Both the position numbers and the translations under genes were made by a program. A stretch of 64,000 bases of DNA from assembly GCF_000010805.1 (NCBI RefSeq), contig NC_012522.1, positions 7,440,001 through 7,504,000 of the forward strand, written 5' to 3'. Source of the DNA: Rhodococcus opacus B4. Its GTDB lineage: Bacteria > Actinomycetota > Actinomycetes > Mycobacteriales > Mycobacteriaceae. The notes beneath the pieces were generated by a model. It was given only the letters and a program-made list of their open reading frames with translations, did not search any database and was not told the origin of the DNA. This document shows, piece after piece, positions 37,084 through 45,087 of the stretch (positions are counted from its first letter, which is position 1; each line of letters starts with the position of its first letter).

Positions 37084-37614
37084 CTACAGCGCCCGCTGCA
37101 TCACGAAATCGTGGTGCAGCTGGGTGCCCACCGGGAACGTCTTCGTTCCGACCTTCGTGAATCCGTGTTTCGCGTAGAAGCGCTGCGCCCGCACGTTCTC
37201 CTGGTTGACCCCCAGCCACAGTCCGGCACATCTGGCGGCGTGGGCGCGTTCGACGATCGCCGCCATCAGAGCAGACGCGACACCGGTTCCGTGATTGCCG
37301 GGCAGCACGTAGAGCTTGCTGATCTCGGTGGTCGGCCGCAGGGTCACGACCCTGCCGACGTCCGGGTCGGCGGGTTCCCCGTCGATCAGCATCGCGTATC
37401 CGACGATCGCCCCGCCGTGCGTGACCTTGAGAACGGTCCGGTCGGGGTCGGTGAGGTACTCGGAGAACCGTTCGGCGGACAGCACGTCGTCGATGAACGT
37501 GGCGATGTCGTCCTGCGTCGCCCCGGGTGGGCACGCGAGAGGGAACGTCGCCGCGGCGACGTCGGCAATCGCTTCGGAATCCCAGATTCCCGCCGGGTCG
37601 ATTTCGACAGTCAC
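37084..37614 (-). CDS. GNAT-family N-acetyltransferase
   Basis: A 176-residue acetyl-CoA-dependent acetyltransferase. The core motif for acetyl-CoA binding is KLYVLPGNHGTGVASALM (about residues 105-122), followed by LWLGVNQENVRAQRFYAKHGF. The substrate is unknown. GTG 37614 is taken as start since upstream codons run into low-complexity sequence. It neighbours zapE as Rv2669 does in M. tuberculosis. Confidence 0.82.
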   Translation of the reverse strand: MTVEIDPAGIWDSEAIADVAAATFPLACPPGATQDDIATFIDDVLSAERFSEYLTDPDRTVLKVTHGGAIVGYAMLIDGEPADPDVGRVVTLRPTTEISKLYVLPGNHGTGVASALMAAIVERAHAARCAGLWLGVNQENVRAQRFYAKHGFTKVGTKTFPVGTQLHHDFVMQRAL

Positions 37615-38235
37615 AGCTGATCCACCGCGTCCTTCGCTGTCGGAGGTGTCATCCCCGTACTGTCCCGCAGCCGGCCGATCGCCGCAACGGTCCGGACCCG
37701 GTCCGGGAGGCACGTCACCTTGTGACGGGTGGCGTCGTCGAGTCGCATGACCCCAGTAGAACATCTGCCGTCGGTCACGATCGGGAGCGCACTCGGTTTG
37801 CTCGTCGTGGTCGTGCTCCCCGCACCCGCGCTACGACCATCACGACGACCGCCACACCGGCGACCGACCGCAGAACCGCACGGACGACGGCGATCTCGCC
37901 GTACTTGCAGTGCCGCTCTGCTGGAGAATCGGCGGGCCGGGTGCTCGGCGAGGATGCTTCCCGCCCCGGAGCTGAGGACACCGACGCGACGGCGGCCACG
38001 ATGACCGTGTCGTCGAACCCGAATCGGCCTTGTACTGCGGTAGCGGGGTGAGGACGCGGCCCGTGGGCGCCCGGAACAAGACTGAGCCCCAGCCTTGGAT
38101 GGGGGGTCATGGCTGGGGCTCATTGCCATCGGGGGGGTGGATGGCAAGTTCGACGATACATGAGGAATTCCTCACGTTCCAGAAGCGGCGGTAACGATTT
38201 CGTCACCCGCCCGCCGCTCCCGCGCGCGCCGGGGG
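37615..38235. other. Gene-poor stretch
   Basis: About 620 bases between the GNAT gene and the leader-peptide promoter show no convincing gene. Short reading frames exist on both strands, some with one hydrophobic stretch, but none has a ribosome site together with familiar protein sequence. The only clear element is the hairpin at 38083-38122. Confidence 0.5.
38083..38122 (+). terminator. 12-bp GC-rich hairpin
   Basis: TGAGCCCCAGCC (38083-38094) pairs perfectly with GGCTGGGGCTCA (38111-38122) around a 16-base loop. No gene ends directly before it on the plus strand, so it may insulate the downstream leader operon or end an unseen transcript. Confidence 0.5.
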
Positions 38236-38265
38236 TTGTCTCGGCGGACGGTTGTCGCTTACAGT
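38236..38265 (+). promoter_or_regulatory. Promoter of the leader-peptide / LeuA-domain transcript
   Basis: TTGTCT (38236-38241) and TACAGT (38260-38265) are 18 bases apart. The -10 ends seven bases before the ATG of the leader peptide, so transcription probably starts at that ATG and the leader is translated without a ribosome site. Confidence 0.65.
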
Positions 38266-38272
38266 GTCCTCC

Positions 38273-38314
38273 ATGCAGCGCATCCTCGTAGTTCTCCGCC
38301 GTAGCGGGGTCTGA
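38273..38314 (+). CDS. Leaderless ILV-rich leader peptide (MQRILVVLRRSGV)
   Basis: A 13-residue reading frame with Ile, Leu, Val, Val, Leu in succession and a final Val, much like ilv/leu leader peptides (Streptomyces ilvB leader also contains RILVL). Two RNA pairings compete downstream: 38299-38311 with 38323-38335, and 38322-38327 with 38336-38341. A third stem (38356-38363 with 38373-38380, seven of eight pairs) covers the ribosome site of the next gene. Ribosome stalling at branched-chain codons could thus switch translation or transcription of the LeuA-domain gene. Confidence 0.65.
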   Translation: MQRILVVLRRSGV

Positions 38315-38386
38315 TACGGACCGACCCCTCGCTGCGGGTCGTTGAGCTACGCGTTGGTCCTCCCTTCTTTCAGGAAGACCACGACA

Positions 38387-38875
38387 ATGAGCGCCAGCAA
38401 TTCTTTCGCTTCATCTTTTCCCTCGTCGGCACCGGCCGCCGACCCGTTCGCCGCGCGCCACGGCAAGTCGCTGCCGGCGGACCTCCGCAGCGAGGCTGCC
38501 GGGATGACCTGGAACGCGTTCGACGCCGTGTATGCACCGTCCAACGGGCCGTTCCGTCTGGGCAGCTGGTCGGAAACGAAGACCGGACCCGGAATGTGGG
38601 ATTTCGAGGCCACTCTCGGCATCGGCGAATCGATCTGCAAGACCGGTGCGAGCGCGCCCGGTCCGGTGGCCGCCATGACCTCGATGCTGTTCGATGCGGG
38701 CTGCGCGATGGAGATCCTGTCTTTCCACCAGCACGAGATCGGGCACCGCACGGTGACATTCCTGCTCTGTGAGAGCGCCGGCATCCGGCTCTGGGCGATG
38801 GGAATCGGCGAGTCCCGCACGGAATCGACTCTGCGCGCGATGATCTCCGGCGCCAACCGGCTCCGGCCCGCCTGA
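38387..38875 (+). CDS. Free-standing LeuA regulatory (dimer/allosteric) domain protein
   Basis: A 162-residue protein resembling only the C-terminal leucine-sensing domain of 2-isopropylmalate synthase (PF08502). Typical segments are GPGMWDFEATLGIGES, GPVAAMTSMLFDAG, EILSFHQHEIG and WAMGIGESRTESTLRAMISGANRL (in pieces), the last matching the WGVGI...A..SAVNR end of LeuA. No TIM-barrel catalytic domain is present. The first 35 residues are Ser/Ala-rich. ATG 38387 has AGGAAG upstream, inside a hairpin. It may bind leucine and modulate LeuA or act as a sensor; the role is inferred. Confidence 0.75.
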   Translation: MSASNSFASSFPSSAPAADPFAARHGKSLPADLRSEAAGMTWNAFDAVYAPSNGPFRLGSWSETKTGPGMWDFEATLGIGESICKTGASAPGPVAAMTSMLFDAGCAMEILSFHQHEIGHRTVTFLLCESAGIRLWAMGIGESRTESTLRAMISGANRLRPA

Positions 38876-38883
38876 CGGACAAC

Positions 38884-38930
38884 GGCGTGCGGCCCCGGTC
38901 GATGACCGGGGCCGCACGCCTGAACTTTTT
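38884..38930. terminator. Strong hairpin terminator between the LeuA-domain gene and the tRNA cluster
   Basis: Perfect 17-base arms (38884-38900 and 38904-38920) with a GAT loop are followed by TGAACTTTTT on the plus strand. It terminates the LeuA-domain transcript and can also stop the tRNA transcript arriving on the minus strand. Confidence 0.85.
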
Positions 38931-38945
38931 CGGTTGAACGCGAAA

Positions 38946-39020
38946 TGGTGCGCGATACTGGGATTGAACCAGTGACCTCTTCCGTGTCAGGGAAGCGCTC
39001 TCCCGCTGAGCTAATCGCGC
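38946..39020 (-). tRNA. tRNA-Val (GAC)
   Basis: A full cloverleaf: acceptor GCGCGAT with ATCGCGC, anticodon loop CTGACAC (anticodon GAC), TTCAATC in the T-loop. The CCA end is encoded (38946-38948), unlike in the other tRNAs here. Last gene of the cluster. Confidence 0.93.
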
Positions 39021-39036
39021 GGGACGGAAAAAAGAG

Positions 39037-39109
39037 AGCGGACGACGGGATTCGAACCCGCGACCCCAACCTTGGCAAGGTTGTGCGCTACCAGCTGCGC
39101 CACGTCCGC
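39037..39109 (-). tRNA. tRNA-Gly (GCC)
   Basis: Acceptor GCGGACG with CGTCCGC, anticodon stem CAACC/GGTTG with loop TTGCCAA (anticodon GCC), T-loop TTCGAATC. No encoded CCA. Sixteen bases separate it from the following tRNA-Val. Confidence 0.93.
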
Positions 39110-39182
39110 ATTCGTGAAAGCCCCTGCCGGGGCCGTCACTGTCGAGCAAGTCAAACATCTAACAGTCGAGCATCTATCTCGG

Positions 39183-39254
39183 TGCGCGATACTGGGATTG
39201 AACCAGTGACCTCTTCCGTGTCAGGGAAGCGCTCTCCCGCTGAGCTAATCGCGC
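39183..39254 (-). tRNA. tRNA-Val (GAC), second copy
   Basis: Identical in its mature sequence to the copy at 38949-39020, but without an encoded CCA. One base separates it from tRNA-Cys, so the two must be cut from one precursor. Confidence 0.93.
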
Positions 39255-39255
39255 G

Positions 39256-39326
39256 AGGTGGAGACGGGAATCGAACCCGTGTGCACGGCTTTGCAGGCCG
39301 TTGCCTCACCACTCGGCCACTCCACC
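39256..39326 (-). tRNA. tRNA-Cys (GCA)
   Basis: Acceptor GGTGGAG with CTCCACC, anticodon loop CTGCAAA (anticodon GCA), T-loop TTCGATT. No encoded CCA. Confidence 0.93.
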
Positions 39327-39350
39327 GTGAAGGTTGAGTCCAACCTCTCG

Positions 39351-39423
39351 AGCGGACGACGGGATTCGAACCCGCGACCCCAACCTTGGCAAGGTTGTGC
39401 GCTACCAGCTGCGCCACGTCCGC
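39351..39423 (-). tRNA. tRNA-Gly (GCC), second copy
   Basis: Same mature sequence as the copy at 39037-39109. First gene of the five-tRNA cluster and nearest to its promoter. Confidence 0.93.
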
Positions 39424-39470
39424 ATGCACCGTGTAACTCGCGGAGAATGTTCTCCGTGGTGCGGTTGAGA

Positions 39471-39500
39471 ACATTAGCCGACCATCCGCGATAGTTACAA
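39471..39500 (-). promoter_or_regulatory. Promoter of the tRNA cluster
   Basis: On the minus strand TTGTAA (39495-39500) and TAATGT (39471-39476) are 18 bases apart, about 50 bases ahead of the first tRNA. A palindrome CGGAGAA-TG-TTCTCCG (39440-39455) lies in the presumed 5' leader and may be a processing or regulatory hairpin. Confidence 0.55.
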
Positions 39501-39675
39501 ATCTGCAGGTCAAGGCATCAGACGGTGAACTCGGCGTGAACGGGACCGGGTCGTGGGCGTGCTGCAGGCAGAGTCCGGCGCGAATCCCACACGAATCCCA
39601 TCGGGGTGATTTTCGTTCGGCCGCTCGGTCTGTTAGTGTTCCAACTCGTTCGAGCGCGAGCGTTTGGCGCGCCTC

Positions 39676-39747
39676 GGTCCCGTGGCTCAGTGGAAGAGCG
39701 TCCCGTTCACACCGGGGAGGTCGCTGGTTCGATCCCAGCCGGGACCA
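39676..39747 (+). tRNA. tRNA-Val (CAC)
   Basis: Acceptor GGTCCCG with CGGGACC, D-arm GGCTCAGTGGAAGAGC, anticodon loop TTCACAC (anticodon CAC), T-loop TTCGATC. No encoded CCA. It is a separate unit, opposite in direction to the cluster. Confidence 0.92.
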
Positions 39748-39752
39748 CCGAA

Positions 39753-39794
39753 AGAAGAGGCCGTTTCCGAAATCGGAAACGGCCTCTTCTTTTT
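39753..39794 (+). terminator. Rho-independent terminator after tRNA-Val (CAC)
   Basis: Perfect 17-base arms (39753-39769 and 39774-39790) with loop AAAT are followed by a run of T. It ends the tRNA transcript before rtcB. Confidence 0.93.
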
Positions 39795-39902
39795 CGTGTG
39801 CGCACCCGGAAAATCGGTTGTTGCCGCTCTCCGGTGCGGCGGACAATGAACTGAGCCGGCCGAAAATGTCCCGGGTGATCCGCTACCGAAGGACCGAGTC
39901 CC

Positions 39903-41105
39903 ATGTTCCCCGTGAGGCTGGAAGGCACCACCGCGCCGACCTTGATGTGGGCGGAGGAGCAGGCCATAGAGCAGGCTGCGCTGCAGCAGCTGCGGAACAT
40001 GGCCGACCTGCCGTGGGTGCACGGTGTGCGCGTCATGCCCGACGTCCACGTGGGCAAGGGCGCGACGGTCGGTTCCGTCATCGCGATGCGGGAGGCGGTC
40101 GCACCCGCGGCGGTCGGTGTCGACATCGGCTGCGGAATGACGGCGGTCCGGACCGATGTGACCGCGAGCGACCTGCCCGACAGCCTGCGGCCGATGAGGT
40201 CGCACATCGAGCGCGCGGTGCCCGTCGGTTTCGCCATGCACGAGCATTCGGTGAACGTCGGCGCACTGGGTCCGGATGCCGGGGGAGCGAGGAAGGGGTG
40301 GCAGCGCTTCTGGCAGGAGTTCGGCGATCTGCATACCGGTGTGCAGTCCCGGGAGTCGCGGGCGATGAAGCAGATCGGCACACTCGGCGGCGGCAACCAC
40401 TTCATCGAGGTGTGCCTGTCGGATGCCGACGAGGTCTGGCTGATGCTCCACTCCGGGTCACGCAACATCGGCAAGGAACTGGCGGAGCGGCACATCACGG
40501 TGGCGCGGGCCCTGCCGCACAACCAGCGGCTGGTCGATCGGGATCTCGCGGTGTTCCTCGCCGGCAGCAAGGAGATGGATGCGTACCGCCACGACCTGAC
40601 CTGGGCGCAGGAGTACGCGGCCCGGAACCGTGCCGTCATGCTCACGTTGGTGATGCGTGCCTTCCGGCAGTCCCTTCCCGGCAGGACGGTGCGGTTCGAC
40701 GAGCCGATCTCCTGCCACCACAACTACGTGTCGGAGGAGATCGTCGACGGCGAGCCGATGCTCGTCACCCGTAAGGGCGCGATTCGGGCAGGCCGCGGTG
40801 ATCTCGGGCTGATCCCCGGGTCGATGGGCACCGGTTCCTACGTGGTCCGAGGCCTCGGCTCCGAGTTGTCGTTCAATTCGGCGTCACACGGGGCGGGACG
40901 GACGATGAGCCGCACCAAGGCGAAGAAGCGGTTCACCGTCGACGACCTGGTGCGGCAGACATCCGGGGTCGAATCGCGCAAGGACGCCGGCGTGATCGAC
41001 GAGATCCCGGGCGCCTACAAGGACATCGAGCAGGTGATCGAAGCGCAGGCCGATCTCGTCGAGGTCGTGGCCCACCTGCGGCAGGTCGTCTGTGTGAAGG
41101 GCTGA
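39903..41105 (+). CDS. rtcB: RtcB-type RNA ligase
   Basis: A 400-residue GTP- and Mn-dependent RNA ligase that joins 2',3'-cyclic phosphate or 3'-phosphate ends to 5'-OH ends. Key features are VMPDVHVGKG, the metal-binding cysteine in GVDIGCGM, GTLGGGNHFIE, PGSMGTGSYVVRG and the guanylylated-histidine region NSASHGAGR. Shorter archaeal-like C-terminal inserts are absent, as in bacterial RtcB. It lies directly after a tRNA gene and next to the tRNA cluster, which suits a role in tRNA or rRNA repair. No RtcA or archease gene is adjacent. Confidence 0.93.
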   Translation: MFPVRLEGTTAPTLMWAEEQAIEQAALQQLRNMADLPWVHGVRVMPDVHVGKGATVGSVIAMREAVAPAAVGVDIGCGMTAVRTDVTASDLPDSLRPMRSHIERAVPVGFAMHEHSVNVGALGPDAGGARKGWQRFWQEFGDLHTGVQSRESRAMKQIGTLGGGNHFIEVCLSDADEVWLMLHSGSRNIGKELAERHITVARALPHNQRLVDRDLAVFLAGSKEMDAYRHDLTWAQEYAARNRAVMLTLVMRAFRQSLPGRTVRFDEPISCHHNYVSEEIVDGEPMLVTRKGAIRAGRGDLGLIPGSMGTGSYVVRGLGSELSFNSASHGAGRTMSRTKAKKRFTVDDLVRQTSGVESRKDAGVIDEIPGAYKDIEQVIEAQADLVEVVAHLRQVVCVKG

Positions 41106-41134
41106 CCGCAGGTCGCGGTCGGTAGGGTGGACTG

Positions 41135-41608
41135 GTGACCAGCAGAGAAGCCCGGCCCGGACCCGCGCCCGAGAACAGGGACGTGGACGACTCGGATCTG
41201 TCTCCGTTCCAGGAAGCGGAGAGCCGCTGGCGCCGGTGGCGGGCACACGTCGCCGCGCGCCCGGGCCTCAACCTGGCGTACCGCATCGTGGTGGGGGTGA
41301 TCGGCGCTCTCGTGCTGGCCGCCGGGATCGTCGCGATCCCGTACCCCGGACCCGGCTGGCTGATCGTGTTCGCGGGGCTCGGAATCCTCGCGTCCGAATT
41401 CGCGTGGGCCCACCGGTTGCTGCACTACGCGCGGCAGCGCTACGACAAGTTCATGGACTGGTTCTCGCGGCAGTCGCTGGTGGTCAAGGGGGCGGGCGCG
41501 TTGCTGACGTGTGCCGTCGTCCTCGCCACGCTGTGGTTGCTCGGGACGTTCGGTCTCGTCGGGACGTGGATCGGCCTCGACTACCCGTGGCTGGAGAGCC
41601 CGCTCTAG
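41135..41608 (+). CDS. PGPGW-motif membrane protein (TIGR02611)
   Basis: A 157-residue membrane protein with the actinobacterial signature PYPGPGWLIVFAGLGILASEF. Three membrane segments are visible (about residues 50-75, 78-95 and 122-145) after a charged N-terminus. Function is unknown. The start is GTG 41135, 29 bases after rtcB; the ribosome site is weak. Confidence 0.8.
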   Translation: MTSREARPGPAPENRDVDDSDLSPFQEAESRWRRWRAHVAARPGLNLAYRIVVGVIGALVLAAGIVAIPYPGPGWLIVFAGLGILASEFAWAHRLLHYARQRYDKFMDWFSRQSLVVKGAGALLTCAVVLATLWLLGTFGLVGTWIGLDYPWLESPL

Positions 41609-41620
41609 CCGTACGCATGA

Positions 41621-41648
41621 TTGGGTGTCACTGCTGGGCCGATAACAT
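41621..41648 (+). promoter_or_regulatory. Probable thrS promoter
   Basis: TTGGGT (41621-41626) and TAACAT (41643-41648) are 16 bases apart and about 55 bases before the thrS start. Consensus match only. Confidence 0.4.
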
Positions 41649-41703
41649 GGGCTGGCACATTCACCATGTCTGCACCGCACACCTCACCTAGGAGAACATC
41701 GCC

Positions 41704-43761
41704 GTGAGCACCCCCGCATCCGCCGCCCCAGCCGCCCTCGTCCGGGTGCCCGCGGGGACGACGGCCGGTACAGCGGTTCGGGAGGCCGGCTACCCGAGCA
41801 AGGGCCCGGACGTGGTCGTCGTGGTCCGTGACGCCGAGGGCGGGCTCAGGGACCTGTCCTGGGTGCCCGACGCCGACGTCGACGTCGAACCGGTCGCGGC
41901 GAACACCGACGACGGCCGCAGTGTCATCCGCCACTCGGCGGCGCACGTGCTCGCGCAGGCCGTTCAACAGGAATTTCCGGAGGCCAAGCTCGGCATCGGC
42001 CCGCCGATCAAGGACGGCTTCTACTACGACTTCGCCGTCGAGCGCCCGTTCACTCCCGAGGACCTCGCGAACCTCGAGAAGCGGATGAAGAAGATCGTCA
42101 AGGGATCGCAGCGGTTCTCGCGCCGCGTCGTCGACTCGCTGGAGGAGGCGCGCGCCGAACTGGCGAACGAGCCCTTCAAGCTCGAGCTCATCGACGACAA
42201 GTCGGGGATCGACGATCCGGAGATCATGGAGGTGGGCGGCAACGAGCTGACCATCTACGACAACCTGGACCCGCGGACCGGCGAGAAGGTGTGGGGCGAC
42301 CTGTGCCGCGGCCCGCACATTCCCACCACGAAGCACATCCCGGCATTCAAGCTCACCCGCAGCTCGGCGGCGTACTGGCGTGGTAACCAGGACAACGCCG
42401 ACCTCCAGCGCATCTACGGCACCGCGTGGGAGTCGGCGGAGGCCCAGGAACAGCATCTGGAACTGCTCGCCGAGGCCGAGCGCCGCGACCACCGCAAGCT
42501 GGGGTCGGAACTCGACTTGTTCAGCTTCCCCGACGAGCTCGGCTCGGGACTGCCCGTGTTCCATCCCCGGGGCGGGATCATCCGCACCGAGATGGAGGAC
42601 TACTCCCGCAAACGCCACGTCGAGGAGGGGTACGAGTTCGTCAACACCCCCCACATCACCAAGGGTCACCTCTACGAGGTGTCGGGCCACCTGGACTGGT
42701 ACCGCGACGGCATGTTCCCGGCGATGCACATCGACGAGGAACTGAACGAGGACGGCACCGTGCGCAAGCCGGGCCAGGACTACTACCTCAAGCCGATGAA
42801 CTGCCCCATGCACAACCTGATCTTCCGCTCCCGCGGACGGTCGTACCGGGAACTGCCGTTGCGGCTCTTCGAGTTCGGATCGGTCTACCGGTACGAGAAG
42901 TCGGGTGTCGTCCACGGACTGACCCGCGTGCGTGGCATGACGCAGGACGACGCGCACATCTACTGCACCCGCGAGCAGATGCGCGACGAACTGGCGACCA
43001 CCCTGCAGTTCGTCCTCGGCCTGCTGAAGGACTACGGACTCGACGACTTCTATCTCGAGCTGTCCACCAAGAACCCGGACAAATTCGTCGGCGACGACGC
43101 CGTGTGGGAGGAAGCGACGGCGACGCTCGCCGAGGTCGCGGAATCGTCGGGGCTGAACCTCGTTCCCGATCCGGGCGGCGCCGCGTTCTACGGACCGAAG
43201 ATCTCGGTGCAGGTGCAGGACGCCCTGGGGCGCACCTGGCAGATGTCGACGATTCAGCTCGACTTCAACCTGCCCGAGCGGTTCGACCTCGAGTACACCG
43301 CCAGCGACGGCACCAAGAAGCGGCCGGTGATGATCCACCGCGCCCTGTTCGGGTCCATCGAACGGTTCTTCGGGGTGCTCACCGAGCACTACGCGGGCGC
43401 GTTCCCGGCCTGGCTGGCGCCTGTCCAGGTGGTCGGCATCCCGGTGGCCGAGACGTTCGCCGACCACCTCTTCGACGTGGTGAAGCGGCTCAAGGCGGCC
43501 GGTGTCCGCGCCGAGGTCGACGCGAGCGACGACCGCATGCAGAAGAAGATCTTCAACAACACCGCGCAGAAGGTGCCGTTCATGCTGCTGGCGGGTGCGC
43601 GTGACGTCGAGGCCGGTGCCGTCAGCTTCCGATTCCGCGACGGCACCCAGGTCAACGGCGTGCCCGTGGACGATGCCGTGCGCATCGTCACCGACTGGAT
43701 CGGCCGCCGCGAGAACGCCTCGCCGACGGCGGAACTGCTGCAATCCGGTCGGGAAGGGTGA
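41704..43761 (+). CDS. thrS: Threonyl-tRNA synthetase
   Basis: A 685-residue class II synthetase. A TGS domain (residues about 15-75) is followed by the editing domain with [10 protein letters not shown] and the zinc-site-like CRGPHIP region, then the catalytic core with FHPRGG, MNCPMHN (zinc cysteine), [21 protein letters not shown] and [12 protein letters not shown], and an anticodon-binding domain at the end ([13 protein letters not shown]). The GTG start at 41704 follows AGGAG by eight bases. The stop abuts the HIT gene, the first of the PIM operon. Confidence 0.96.
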
Positions 43762-43766
43762 CACAC

Positions 43767-44342
43767 ATGACCGGAGGTGACGACGTGACGGCCGACGAGA
43801 TGCTCGGCGGCCCCGGCCGCCTGGTCGACCGCGGGCCCGGCGAGCCCGATCACCTTCAGCGGATCTGGTCGCCGCACCGCATGTCGTACATCGCCGAGAC
43901 ACCGAAGTCGCGGGACACCCCGAACGAGCCGTTCATCGACATCCCGAAGATGGACGACGAGGACGGGCTGATCGTCGCCCGCGGGGAGCACGTGTACGCG
44001 GTGCTCAACCTGTACCCGTACAACCCGGGGCACCTGATGGTGGTTCCCTACCGCAAGGTCGCGGCGCTCGAAGACCTGACGGAAGAGGAGAGCGCCGAGC
44101 TGATGTCGTTCACGCAGCAGGCGCTGCGCGTGATCAAGCGGGTGTCGCGGCCGGACGGTTTCAATGTCGGCCTCAATCTCGGTGCGGCGGCGGGCGGTTC
44201 GCTCGCCGAGCATCTGCATCAGCACATCGTTCCGCGCTGGGGCGGGGACGCGAACTTCATCACGGTCCTCGCCGGGGTCAAGGTCATGCCGCAATTGCTG
44301 CGCGAGACCCGGGGGCTGCTGGCGAAGGCCTGGAATGAATGA
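43767..44342 (+). CDS. HIT-family Ap4A phosphorylase
   Basis: A protein of about 191 residues that matches M. tuberculosis Rv2613c, an Ap4A phosphorylase (Ap4A plus phosphate to ADP and ATP). The conserved block reads VLNLYPYNPGHLMVVPYR and, at the active site, LNLGAAAGGSLAEHLHQHIVPRW, given here in family terms: Asn, then Gly-Gly-Ser, then the HxHxH histidines. ATG 43767 has GAAGGG eight bases upstream; GTG 43758 and GTG 43785 are alternatives. It lies between thrS and pgsA as in mycobacteria. Confidence 0.9.
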   Translation: MTGGDDVTADEMLGGPGRLVDRGPGEPDHLQRIWSPHRMSYIAETPKSRDTPNEPFIDIPKMDDEDGLIVARGEHVYAVLNLYPYNPGHLMVVPYRKVAALEDLTEEESAELMSFTQQALRVIKRVSRPDGFNVGLNLGAAAGGSLAEHLHQHIVPRWGGDANFITVLAGVKVMPQLLRETRGLLAKAWNE

Positions 44343-44421
44343 CGCGATAGATGAATGACGCGCGAGTCGCTGACTCACGCGTTCGGGGTTCCTGCCGGGA
44401 AGTGAAGAACGGGGTGGAGAG

Positions 44422-45087
44422 GTGCTGAGCTTCTTCGGACGGGCATCCGTGTCCAAGGTGACGGCGCCGCTGGGGAAGGCCCTGGTCAAGACCGGGCTCA
44501 CCCCCGATTCCGTCACCGTCATCGGTACCGTCGCGACGGTGGCGGGAGCCGTCACGCTGTTTCCCAGCGGGCATCTGTTCTGGGGAGCGATGTTCATCTG
44601 GCTGTTCGTGATGTTCGACATGCTGGACGGCGCGATGGCACGCGCGCGGGGCGGCGGCACCCGGTACGGCGCCGTCCTCGACGCCACCTGCGACCGGGTG
44701 GCCGACGGCGCGATCTTCGCCGGTCTCGCCTGGTGGGCCGTCTACCACGAGAACAGCAAGCCGCTGCTGATCGCGACGCTGCTGTGCCTGGTGACCTCGC
44801 AGGTGATCTCGTACGCCAAGGCCCGCGCCGAGGCGAGCGGACTGTCCGCCGACGGCGGGCTCATCGAACGGCCCGATCGGCTGATCATCGTGCTCGTCGG
44901 CGCCGGCGTCACCGGGCTCGGGGTGCCGTGGGCCGTGCACGTCGCGATGTGGTTGCTGTCGGCGGGCAGTGTGATCACTGTGTTCCAGCGGGTTCTGGCG
45001 GTCCGCCGGTCGCCGGGGGCGCGGGACGTGCTGCCCCTGCCGCCCGCGGACCCGACGCCGGAAGACGGACAGGCGACCGCGCGGTGA
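44422..45087 (+). CDS. pgsA: Phosphatidylinositol phosphate synthase (CDP-alcohol phosphatidyltransferase)
   Basis: A 221-residue membrane enzyme that joins CDP-diacylglycerol and inositol phosphate, the first step to phosphatidylinositol and PIMs. The CDP-alcohol motif D-x2-DG-x2-AR-x8-G-x3-D-x3-D is present in DMLDGAMARARGGG and YGAVLDATCDRVADG. It matches mycobacterial PgsA1 (Rv2612c) along its length, including VTSQVISYAKARAEASGL. The GTG start is provisional: the GGAG before it is close. GTGA overlap with the next gene. Confidence 0.9.
   Translation: MLSFFGRASVSKVTAPLGKALVKTGLTPDSVTVIGTVATVAGAVTLFPSGHLFWGAMFIWLFVMFDMLDGAMARARGGGTRYGAVLDATCDRVADGAIFAGLAWWAVYHENSKPLLIATLLCLVTSQVISYAKARAEASGLSADGGLIERPDRLIIVLVGAGVTGLGVPWAVHVAMWLLSAGSVITVFQRVLAVRRSPGARDVLPLPPADPTPEDGQATAR

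Noticed and set aside
37729-38110. Small frames on both strands with one hydrophobic stretch each
   Set aside because: No ribosome site, no recognisable family and low-complexity Arg/Pro-rich ends; neither could be preferred over the other.
38945-39430. Reading frames through the tRNA cluster with repeated RDTGIEPVTSS text
   Set aside because: These are translations of tRNA genes, not proteins; the repetition comes from the duplicated tRNAs.
38946-39747. tRNA cluster as a possible phage or island attachment site
   Set aside because: No integrase gene and no direct repeat of a tRNA 3' end in a flanking position indicating an integrated element; the repeats seen are complete tRNA genes.
41617-41691. 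A 24-codon frame before thrS with five His, three Cys and a terminal Leu-Thr, whose TAG overlaps the thrS ribosome site
   Set aside because: It has no ribosome site, and the best thrS promoter (41621-41648) lies inside it, so the start would not be in the mRNA. Its threonine content is too low for a threonine attenuator.
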